Under the pieces are notes generated by a model, which did no database searches, was not told the origin of the DNA, and saw only the letters and a program-made list of their open reading frames with translations. The position numbers and the translations under genes were made by a program. DNA of 12,008 nt from the NCBI GenBank assembly GCA_040756715.1, contig JBFLYE010000060.1, positions 1 through 12,008 of the forward strand. Reading direction: 5' to 3'. Positions 6,766 to 12,008 of this stretch are shown here, piece by piece. This DNA comes from a bacterium (GTDB lineage: Bacteria > UBA9089 > UBA9088). Position 1 is the first letter of the stretch. Each line of letters opens with the position of its first letter.

Positions 6766-8666
6766 AAAGAATTTTATCGCTCTTTGCCTTCTTTATCCCC
6801 TTTATTGTCTATCTAAAAACCCTATCTCCCACCCTTACATTTGGTGATTCGGGAGACCATGTAACCTGTGGATACATCTTTGGTCTTGCCCATCCCTCTG
6901 GCTATTGCCTCTATACAATCATTACAAAGCTTGCAGCCTATATCCCAATCTCAAACATTGCAATGAGGATGGGCTTTATTACCATTACAATTTCAAGCTG
7001 TGCAATTTTTATCTCATTTCTCCTTTTAGAACATATTCTAAAACACCCCGTCCCTTCGGGACACCCCTCTAAAAGAGGGGAAGACCAATATATTGCTTTT
7101 TCCTCCTCCCTTATCTTTGCATTTTCAAGCACATTCTGGAAAATCTCAGGCTATATAAAAATTTATTCTTTATTTGTCCTCTTTGTCTCCCTATGCTTTT
7201 ACATTTGCCTTATCTGGCATAGACAGAAAAAGAAGAAATATCTTTATCTCCTTGCCTTTATTTATGGATTGGCTGTTTCAAACCATAACCTCTCTGCTAC
7301 CATCTTTCCCTCGTTATTCTACCTTGTCTTTACAACCGACAAAAAAATTTTTAAGCCAAAAATTCTCTTCAACCTTTTTCTCTTATTCCTCCTTGGATTT
7401 TCAATTTATCTCTATCTTCTCATAAGAGTAATAGCAAGACCAGAGATTGATTGGGGATTTCCTATTACAATGAAGGCATTTGTTGATTATATAACCATAG
7501 CAATGGCAAGGGAGAAAATGTTTGAGCAATTCTTCTTTAAGAATCTGGGTGAGCATATAGGTGTGGTGATAAGGCAATTTTCATTTTTGCTTATCCTTGC
7601 AATCCCTGGGGCGATAAGGCTTTTTAAGGAAAGGAGGCTTTTTTTCTTTATTTTTCTTACCATTATTGTCAATTCTTATTTCGGGCTTTCTGTCTATGCA
7701 AAGATTTCAGAGTTGGTTGATATGGAATCATATAACCTTCCCACATTTCTCTCTCTTTCAATTTTAATAGGCTTTGGAATGAAATATATAATTGAGCATT
7801 TTAAAAAAGTGCCATCCTTTGTTCTTATTCCATTGTTTATTGTTCCATTGTTATTTAATTACCATTCTTGCGATTTTTCAAGGTATTATTTTGCCTATGA
7901 TTTTGGAAGGAATCTTTTAAAACCCCTTAAGAATAAAGCTATTCTCTTTGATAGAATTGACCTTGAGGTATTTCCTCTATGGTATTTTCAATGCGTCGAG
8001 GAGACAAGAAGGGATGTTGCCATAATCCCCATACATTTTTTACAAAGACCCTGGTTTATGGAAAAGATAATTAAAGAACACCCCTGGATTTCCTCCCCTA
8101 GGATAGAAGAAATTTTCAAAACAATGGATAAGATATGGGCTGAAAGCCGGGAGATAATGGGAATGTATGAGAAGACAATGGAGGCAATTATTCAAAGCAA
8201 TCAAGACAAATTTCCCATTTATTACACATTCTTTAGAAAGGATGAGAGGATAGATACGCCATATATTGACCGAATAGAGAAGGATGGGCTTATTTACAGG
8301 CTAAAGATTGGAATCTCTTCGTCAATTCTTCCCAAGAATGCTTATAGATTTTCTTACCGCGGTGTATTTGATAAAACAAACAAAGAGGTTTGGGCAAGGG
8401 AGATAATTTATCGCTATTCATATTACCATGCTGACCTTGGTCAGTACTACCTCAATTCTGGAAAGACAGATGAGGCAATAAAAGAGCTTGAGATGGCTCT
8501 TAAGTTTGACCCAAATAATGCAAGCTATATGGGTGTTCTAGGTGCAACCTATGGTCTAGCGGGAAGATTTAAGGATGCGGTTTCTGTTTTAGAAAAAGCA
8601 TTAGAAAAAGAGCCAAATAATGAGGTCTTTAAAGAATACCTTGATATGGCAAGAAAGAGGCTGTAG
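6762..8666 (+). CDS. DUF2723 membrane protein (glycosyltransferase-like) with C-terminal TPR repeats
   Basis: The 634-residue protein starts with a membrane helix and the DUF2723 hallmark TLSPTLTFGDSGDH (20-33), GLAHPSGYCLY (41-51). About ten hydrophobic segments follow to roughly residue 370, then a soluble domain and TPR-like helices at the C-terminus (HADLGQYYLNSGKTDEAIKE; VLGATYGLAGRFKDAVSVLE). DUF2723 proteins resemble GT-C enzymes that use lipid-linked sugars; human TMEM260, a protein O-mannosyltransferase, has this domain. The acidic GDSGD loop would be the candidate catalytic site. The gene overlaps rimI by 4 nt and is the last of the operon. Residues 95-108 are encoded by a palindromic repeat inserted in frame in the loop after the second helix. 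Substrate is unknown. Confidence 0.85.
   Translation: MKRILSLFAFFIPFIVYLKTLSPTLTFGDSGDHVTCGYIFGLAHPSGYCLYTIITKLAAYIPISNIAMRMGFITITISSCAIFISFLLLEHILKHPVPSGHPSKRGEDQYIAFSSSLIFAFSSTFWKISGYIKIYSLFVLFVSLCFYICLIWHRQKKKKYLYLLAFIYGLAVSNHNLSATIFPSLFYLVFTTDKKIFKPKILFNLFLLFLLGFSIYLYLLIRVIARPEIDWGFPITMKAFVDYITIAMAREKMFEQFFFKNLGEHIGVVIRQFSFLLILAIPGAIRLFKERRLFFFIFLTIIVNSYFGLSVYAKISELVDMESYNLPTFLSLSILIGFGMKYIIEHFKKVPSFVLIPLFIVPLLFNYHSCDFSRYYFAYDFGRNLLKPLKNKAILFDRIDLEVFPLWYFQCVEETRRDVAIIPIHFLQRPWFMEKIIKEHPWISSPRIEEIFKTMDKIWAESREIMGMYEKTMEAIIQSNQDKFPIYYTFFRKDERIDTPYIDRIEKDGLIYRLKIGISSSILPKNAYRFSYRGVFDKTNKEVWAREIIYRYSYYHADLGQYYLNSGKTDEAIKELEMALKFDPNNASYMGVLGATYGLAGRFKDAVSVLEKALEKEPNNEVFKEYLDMARKRL
7044..7080 (+). 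repeat. GC-rich double-hairpin element inserted in frame in the DUF2723 gene
   Basis: CACCCC is followed by GTCCC-TTC-GGGAC (7050-7062), then CCCCTCT-AAA-AGAGGGG (7064-7080): two adjacent perfect hairpins. The stretch is far more GC-rich than its surroundings and starts exactly on a codon boundary, encoding HPVPSGHPSKRGED. It resembles short palindromic elements that are normally intergenic in many bacterial genomes. No T tract follows, so it is not a normal terminator. Confidence 0.8.
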
Positions 8667-8707
8667 GAATTTGTATATATGTTTAGGTGGTTAAAATTCA
8701 TTCTCTT

Positions 8708-8779
8708 TTTAAGAAATTTTGAATTTTACTGAAAATCATAATTCAAAATTCAACATTCAAAATTCATAATTTTATAAAG
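8708..8779 (+). repeat. AT-rich palindromic repeat, copy B (72 bp)
   Basis: This is the shorter copy of the element at 1208-1320, in opposite chromosomal orientation. Its first 18 nt (8708-8725) and last 40 nt (8740-8779) are identical to the ends of copy A; the middle is only 14 nt. It fills most of the 135-bp gap between the convergent DUF2723 gene and the antiporter gene, starting 41 nt after the DUF2723 stop. Its hairpin could end transcription from one or both sides, but no classical GC stem with T tail is present. I see nothing else in this gap. Confidence 0.8.
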
Positions 8780-8801
8780 ATTAGCTTAAACACCATACCA
8801 T

Positions 8802-9755
8802 TTATCTTCCCTTAAAGGCTAGAAAAACAACCAAGAAATAAAGCAGGGTAAAGATAATACCGTGTAGCCTTGTAAGCCTTCTTAATAAAAGATTGGCTGT
8901 GGCAAATAGGGTTAAACCACTCATCATTAGAAATTGGAGATTAAGGATTCCTGTAATTTCCGAATTACCCTTTAAAAACCCAATAATGCCTAATGTTCCA
9001 ATCATGAGGCTATTGTGATTTACCTTTGTTCCAATAAAATTGCAAATAGATATCTCAGCCAAAGAACCATTTCTCATCACCGTTATATATGCGGTAAGCT
9101 TTTCAGGGATTTCTGAGGCAATTGGTCCAATGATGATGGCAACAGTTATCGGGCTTATCCCAAGTTTATGAGACATTTTAATCATCACATCAACAAATGG
9201 ATGGGAGGCAAAGAATACGATTATTCCGCCAATTATCAAAAACAAAAAACCCCTCTTTATACTTTCTTTCTTTCCTCTCTCCTCCTCTTTGTGTTTTGTG
9301 GAATGATGTGCCACTTGGATGACATAAGCAAAGAAAAGGCAAATCAATATGATGCTATCCTTAAGGTCTAGCCCCTTTCCATGCCAAATAAGGAATAGAG
9401 CAATAATGGCTGTAGCCCCTAAGTAAATCGTATCTATATGTGTATTGTGTGAAAGGGAGATTGTTTTTACCGGCTTTCTGCTTATTGTGGTAGAAACCAA
9501 GATAACCGAGCCATAACCCAATGTTATTAGCAAAGAGCAAGCACCAATGGTTGACCCAATAGCAACATCATAGTTTCCCTTGATTGATGCCCAGATAACA
9601 AACATATACTCGGGAAGGGTTCCAATTAAAGCAAGGAAGATTGAACCAACCAGATTAACACCATATCTCTTTGCAAGGCTTTCAGAGCCATAGCTAAGAA
9701 TTGCCGAAGCAAATATGATGATTACTAAAAGGGCAAAAAAATGAAAGAATACCAT
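8802..9755 (-). CDS. CaCA-superfamily cation antiporter (sodium/calcium exchanger-like), divergent
   Basis: This 317-residue, roughly ten-helix membrane protein has the two inverted alpha-repeats of the CaCA superfamily. Repeat 1 is LALIGTLPEYMFVIWASIKG with E49, then DVAIGSTIGACSL. Repeat 2 is IIGPIASEIPEKLTAYITVM with E218, then SICNFIGTKVNHNS. A charged loop (about 150-168, HHSTKHKEEERGKKE) joins the halves. The paired glutamates support cation exchange, with Ca2+ or another cation moved against Na+ or H+. The usual GTSLPE and GNxxGSNxxN motifs are altered in both repeats, so ion specificity may differ from YrbG-type exchangers. ATG at 9755 lies against a hairpin and has no Shine-Dalgarno sequence. 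It is divergent from prp, with 61 bp between the starts. Confidence 0.8.
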   Translation of the reverse strand: MVFFHFFALLVIIIFASAILSYGSESLAKRYGVNLVGSIFLALIGTLPEYMFVIWASIKGNYDVAIGSTIGACSLLITLGYGSVILVSTTISRKPVKTISLSHNTHIDTIYLGATAIIALFLIWHGKGLDLKDSIILICLFFAYVIQVAHHSTKHKEEERGKKESIKRGFLFLIIGGIIVFFASHPFVDVMIKMSHKLGISPITVAIIIGPIASEIPEKLTAYITVMRNGSLAEISICNFIGTKVNHNSLMIGTLGIIGFLKGNSEITGILNLQFLMMSGLTLFATANLLLRRLTRLHGIIFTLLYFLVVFLAFKGR

Positions 9756-9773
9756 TTAAGCTAAAAGCTTAAA
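9755..9773. promoter_or_regulatory. Perfect 8-bp inverted repeat at the antiporter start codon
   Basis: TTTAAGCT (9755-9762) and AGCTTAAA (9766-9773) flank AAA. The repeat touches the first base of the antiporter ATG (minus strand), so it could be an operator or an RNA hairpin covering the ribosome entry site. This is the simplest palindrome in the divergent region. Its function is inferred only from position. Confidence 0.4.
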
Positions 9774-9804
9774 CTATTAAGTATGAAAAAGTCTAGGATT
9801 TTTG

Positions 9805-9810
9805 TATAAT
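9805..9810 (+). promoter_or_regulatory. -10 box for prp, 6 nt before the ATG
   Basis: A perfect TATAAT sits at 9805-9810 and the ATG is at 9817, the same 6-nt spacing as for tsaB, predicting a leaderless transcript. I see no good -35 box at the usual distance, so the call rests on the -10 box and its repeated spacing. Confidence 0.5.
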
Positions 9811-9816
9811 TTTGCT

Positions 9817-10179
9817 ATGATTAGGATAAAGCTCTTAAGGAATAAGGACAAAAAAATAATTTCCTTCTCTTGTTCTGGTCATTCATTTTATAAGAAAAGG
9901 GGAGAGGATATAATATGTGCGGGTGTCTCTGCTATTTTACAAACCGCCCTTCTTGGGCTTTCAGAATACCTTAATTTAAAGCTTGATGTAAAGAAAAAAG
10001 ATGGATTTCTTGAGGTAAAACTCTGCTCTCCTCCTCCAAAAGAGGCATTATCAATCCTTGAGACAATGAGGCTTGGCATTTATGGAATTTGTGAGAAATA
10101 CCCCGGGTATATTGAGATTGTAGAAAAAAGGGAAGAAGGGGCTCCTTGCAAAGAATTACTTGCAAATTTAAAGGATTAG
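9817..10179 (+). CDS. prp: Prp-type ribosomal-processing cysteine protease (YsxB/DUF464 family)
   Basis: The 120-residue protein has the Prp hallmark CSGHSFYKKRGEDIICAGVS, with the predicted catalytic dyad H22 and C34, then LGLSEYLNLKLDV and the C-terminal ETMRLGIYGICEKYPGYIEI helix-strand. In Firmicutes, Prp removes an N-terminal extension from ribosomal protein bL27 and is encoded between rplU and rpmA; neither neighbour is present here. I start at ATG 9817, giving the usual MIRIKL opening, rather than a TTG at 9802 that overlaps the TATAAT box. The last codons carry a promoter-like segment (10160-10188). Confidence 0.88.
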   Translation: MIRIKLLRNKDKKIISFSCSGHSFYKKRGEDIICAGVSAILQTALLGLSEYLNLKLDVKKKDGFLEVKLCSPPPKEALSILETMRLGIYGICEKYPGYIEIVEKREEGAPCKELLANLKD

Positions 10180-10188
10180 TGGTAAAAT
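10160..10188 (+). promoter_or_regulatory. Sigma-70-like promoter at the prp 3' end (first copy of a duplicated segment)
   Basis: TTGCAA (10160-10165) and TAAAAT (10183-10188) are 17 nt apart, the optimal spacing. The -35 box lies in the last prp codons. The same arrangement recurs at 10833-10860 with nearly identical sequence. It would drive the short reading frame at 10206 and the decayed segment after it. Confidence 0.6.
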
Positions 10189-10205
10189 AAAAATAGGGTG
10201 AGAAG

Positions 10206-10256
10206 ATGAAGAAATGCCTTTTGTTTGGGCTTCTCATCCAAAATGGAGGGAGATAG
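10206..10256 (+). pseudogene. Short start-proximal reading frame, probably a truncated gene
   Basis: ATG at 10206 follows GGGTGAGAAG, a plausible ribosome binding site, 18 nt after a good promoter. It encodes MKKCLLFGLLIQNGGR then TAG. The opening looks like the start of a signal peptide, but no mature protein follows. It may be the 5' stub of a gene lost by deletion, or a leader peptide. I cannot tell which. Confidence 0.3.
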
Positions 10257-10289
10257 ATGTGGCTTTGAAGGGGTGTTGGGTAGCTATAA

Positions 10290-10376
10290 ATTTTAAATGA
10301 CTTGAATTCTGGGGCAGATGCTTTTAGAGAGATGGTAATAAAAAGGGGAAGAATAATCTATGAAAGAAAACCTTGA
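10290..10376 (+). pseudogene. Possible remnant of a nucleotidyltransferase (MNT-type) C-terminus
   Basis: The frame from 10290 to TGA 10374-10376 reads ILNDLNSGADAFREMVIKRG followed by RIIYERKP. This resembles the VLND..P.L.YEVLKRGRLLYER tail of minimal nucleotidyltransferase proteins of MNT/HEPN toxin-antitoxin pairs. The catalytic GSxxxG...DxD region is absent, so only a tail is left. The 10180-10412 stretch holds no intact gene apart from two frames of 16 codons. Confidence 0.35.
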
Positions 10377-10410
10377 GCTTGCCATAAAAATTTTAAAACG
10401 AGGTAAGTAA
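10360..10410 (+). CDS. 16-codon reading frame directly upstream of the aspartic protease
   Basis: ATG at 10360 overlaps the end of the nucleotidyltransferase-like frame and encodes MKENLELAIKILKRGK, ending with TAA at 10408-10410, two bases before the protease ATG. Its last codons contain the GAGGT ribosome binding site of the protease gene. It could be a translationally coupled leader peptide or a stub of a lost HEPN-type partner. It is too short to assign. Confidence 0.3.
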   Translation: MKENLELAIKILKRGK

Positions 10411-10412
10411 TT

Positions 10413-10817
10413 ATGGGTAAGGTGATTGAGAGGGTCAAAATGTGGAATGTGTGGGAAGAAGAGCAAATAAAAGAGGGCAGGTCTTTGCCCCTTGAGGTAG
10501 AGGCTATCATTGACACCGGTGCTACTCGGGTGTTACTACCTATTGATTTGGTTAAGCGTCTGGGTCTTAAGTTCTCAGGAAGAACAAAGGTCCGATATGC
10601 CGATGGAAGGATAGAGGAGAAAGATGTGGCCTTTGGTTTAAGAATTGAAATCCTTGGACGAGATACTGAATCCATGGTTGTCATCGAAAAGGAGGGTGTA
10701 AAACCCTTGCTTGGTCAGATTGTCCTTGAGGATACCGACCTTTTGGTAGACTGCAAAACAGGTAAAGTTATTCCCAATCCCGCATCCCCCGATATGCCGC
10801 TTTTAGAAGAGCTTTAG
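10413..10817 (+). CDS. Small retropepsin-like (clan AA) aspartic protease
   Basis: The 134-residue protein contains EAIIDTGATRVLLPIDLVKR with catalytic D34 in DTGAT, a flap-like YADGRIEEKDVAFG, and PLLGQIVLEDTDLLVDCKTG, the second hallmark of bacterial retropepsin-like proteins. Such single-domain proteases act as homodimers in which each subunit gives one aspartate. Start at ATG 10413 is supported by GAGGT 8 nt upstream, the clearest Shine-Dalgarno sequence seen in the window. The region between the start and the DTGA motif (WEEEQIKEGRSLP) is charged. No signal peptide is present, so it is cytoplasmic. The substrate is unknown and the neighbours give no strong clue. Confidence 0.82.
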   Translation: MGKVIERVKMWNVWEEEQIKEGRSLPLEVEAIIDTGATRVLLPIDLVKRLGLKFSGRTKVRYADGRIEEKDVAFGLRIEILGRDTESMVVIEKEGVKPLLGQIVLEDTDLLVDCKTGKVIPNPASPDMPLLEEL

Positions 10818-10832
10818 AAATCAAGAATTTTG

Positions 10833-10860
10833 TTGCAAATTTGAGGGATTAAGGTAAAAT
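10833..10860 (+). promoter_or_regulatory. Sigma-70-like promoter for the cyclase gene (second copy of the duplicated segment)
   Basis: TTGCAA (10833-10838) and TAAAAT (10855-10860) are 16 nt apart; an overlapping TATAAT is at 10860-10865. The segment matches 10160-10188 almost base for base. The predicted start lies about 20 nt before the ATG at 10888. Confidence 0.6.
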
Positions 10861-10887
10861 ATAATGTAAATTGGAATTAAATAAACG

Positions 10888-11697
10888 ATGATTATTGACT
10901 TAAGCTTGCCACTTTCTCCCATTGGCCCTGAGCATGATCAGCCAAAGATAGGTTATACAGACCACAAAAAGGGTGCATTCTTTCTTGGTCTGGCTGGATT
11001 GCTTTATAAAAAAGAGGGTGTCTTAAAAAGGCTTTTTCTTTGGCTTATTGGAAAATATAGAATAAAAGTAAATGAATGGCCTGAGGGAATAGGTTTAGCC
11101 TTTGAGGAGGTAAAAATGGACACCCACGCAGGAACCCATCTTGATGCACCCTGGCACTTTGGTCCATTATGTGAAGGAAAGAAGGCAAAGACAATCGATG
11201 AGATTCCTTTGGAATGGTGCTTCTCTGATGGTGTTGTCTTAGATTTAAGGCACAAAGAAGAGGGCTCTCTCATTATGCCCAAAGACATTGAAGATAGCCT
11301 AAAAAAAATAAACTATGAAATCAAGGCCTATGACATTGTCCTTATTATGACCGGCGCTGATAAGCTCCATCCCGATAAAAGATACCTTAAAGATTATCCA
11401 GGGATGAGCAGGGAGGCAACATTATGGTTGGTAGAAAAAGGGGTAAAAATTATTGGGACAGATGCGGTTGGATTTGACAGGGGATGGGGTGTAATGTTCT
11501 CTGAATATATAGAAAAGAGGGATAAGAATCTTCTTTGGCCTGCACACTTTGCCGGAAGGGAAAAAGAATACTGCCACATCGAGAAGATGGCAAATTTAGA
11601 TAAGATTCCAAAGCCCTTTGGTTTTAAGATCGCCTGTTTTCCGGTAAAGGTAGAAAAGGCAAGTGCTGGTTGGTGCAGGGCTGTGGCGATAATATGA
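10888..11697 (+). CDS. Cyclase-family metal-dependent hydrolase (kynurenine formamidase/isatin hydrolase-like)
   Basis: The 269-residue protein belongs to the cyclase family (PF04199). The N-terminus MIIDLSLPLSP is typical, and the metal-binding signature HAGTHLDAPWH is at residues 80-90, with the conserved histidines and aspartate intact. Further family features are DIVLIMTGADK, YPGMSREATLWLVEKGVKII and GTDAVGFD. Members hydrolyse amide or lactam bonds (N-formylkynurenine, isatin) using Zn2+ or Mn2+, but most are uncharacterised, and there are no tryptophan-catabolism genes nearby. Residues 29-66 form a longer, hydrophobic insertion (FFLGLAGLLYKK, LFLWLIGKYR) before the metal site that may affect substrate or membrane contact. 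Its stop overlaps the next ATG (ATGA). Confidence 0.87.
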   Translation: MIIDLSLPLSPIGPEHDQPKIGYTDHKKGAFFLGLAGLLYKKEGVLKRLFLWLIGKYRIKVNEWPEGIGLAFEEVKMDTHAGTHLDAPWHFGPLCEGKKAKTIDEIPLEWCFSDGVVLDLRHKEEGSLIMPKDIEDSLKKINYEIKAYDIVLIMTGADKLHPDKRYLKDYPGMSREATLWLVEKGVKIIGTDAVGFDRGWGVMFSEYIEKRDKNLLWPAHFAGREKEYCHIEKMANLDKIPKPFGFKIACFPVKVEKASAGWCRAVAII

Positions 11698-11996
11698 ATT
11701 TTGAGCTTAAAAGATATTTCTGGGATGTTAAAATCAAAAATATAAAAGAATATCCGGTTTTTGTTATTAATAGGCTACTTGAGTATGGAGATAGAGAAGC
11801 AATAGACTTTCTTCTTTCCAATTTTAAAAAAGACAAGATCAAAAATGTTCTTAAGAACTCCCGCTCTCTTTCTAAAAAGAGTGACTGCGTCTCTGTACAT
11901 GGTATCCATTTTTATCCCATACAAGGGATCTTTCTAATTCATCTAATATGGGTGGAGAGATTTAAGTATTCCTGGATTAAACCTTGTTTTGGATGA
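11694..11996 (+). CDS. Small protein resembling DUF6922
   Basis: ATG at 11694 overlaps the cyclase stop (ATGA), giving 100 residues. Residues 1-63 (MNFELKRYFWDVKIKNIKEY, then INRLLEYGDREAIDFLL and KNVLKNSRSLSKKS) match the pattern I recall for DUF6922: an FWD start, an 'R.LEYG' helix and an 'SR.LSKK' end. Such proteins are often found directly upstream of AbiEii-type nucleotidyltransferases in toxin-antitoxin-like pairs. The last 37 residues do not fit the family. In the next frame TASLYMVSIFIP resembles the expected 'TA.FW..YF.IP', so a frameshift near the AAAAAG run (11874-11880) is possible. The partner gene would lie beyond the window edge. Confidence 0.5.
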   Translation: MNFELKRYFWDVKIKNIKEYPVFVINRLLEYGDREAIDFLLSNFKKDKIKNVLKNSRSLSKKSDCVSVHGIHFYPIQGIFLIHLIWVERFKYSWIKPCFG

Positions 11997-12008
11997 AGAA
12001 ATCAAGAT

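Noticed and set aside
7044-7080. Intrinsic terminator inside the DUF2723 gene
   Set aside because: The hairpins are strong but no T tract follows, and the reading frame continues intact for over 500 codons.
10820-10852. Independent small gene ending ANLRD before the cyclase
   Set aside because: No start codon or full frame supports it; it is better read as the relic part of the duplicated promoter segment.

Overview
The window looks like a piece of an AT-rich, Gram-negative (diderm) bacterial genome, most likely from an uncultured candidate phylum. The diderm reading rests on a block of lipopolysaccharide-type genes: a GT9 heptosyltransferase-like protein, a WaaE/LgtF-like GT2 glycosyltransferase and a WaaL/Wzy-type ligase. 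The candidate-phylum guess rests on the PKD/CARDB surface protein, strong use of AGA/AGG, and many short AT-rich intergenic repeats. I cannot name the phylum from sequence alone.

Layout. Positions 1-2047 (minus strand) hold the debris of one or two large secreted proteins: a TolB/PD40-type beta-propeller with a carboxypeptidase-regulatory-like segment, broken by frameshifts and stops, then a long open frame with two PKD domains, an IPT/TIG-like domain and a CARDB domain that runs off the left edge. An AT-rich repeat lies between the two parts, and a 262-bp internally deleted IS481-family element (2048-2309) caps the propeller fragment. Positions 2367-5667 form a minus-strand unit read tRNA-Arg(UCU) > frameshifted small gene > O-antigen ligase/polymerase > GT9 > GT2, tightly packed with overlaps.

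Positions 5724-8666 (plus) are a tight operon: tsaB (t6A tRNA modification), rimI (N-terminal acetyltransferase), and a 634-residue DUF2723 membrane glycosyltransferase-like protein with C-terminal TPRs. The tsaB and tRNA-Arg promoters are divergent and interleaved, and tRNA-Arg(UCU) belongs to the U36 class that receives t6A. A second copy of the AT-rich repeat follows the operon. A divergent pair comes next: a CaCA-family cation antiporter (minus, 8802-9755) and prp (plus, 9817-10179). The right end (10180-11996, plus) has a decayed segment with a possible nucleotidyltransferase tail, a small retropepsin-like aspartic protease, a cyclase-family metal hydrolase, and an overlapping small protein resembling DUF6922.

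The most distinctive feature is the density of small repeat insertions: a 113/72-bp palindromic element present twice, a double-hairpin element inserted in frame in the DUF2723 gene, a heptamer tandem repeat inserted in frame in the GT2 gene, a miniature IS481 derivative, and a duplicated promoter-bearing segment. Several genes have a -10-like box only 6 nt before the ATG, which suggests leaderless transcripts. I found no convincing new multi-gene defence or metabolic system.
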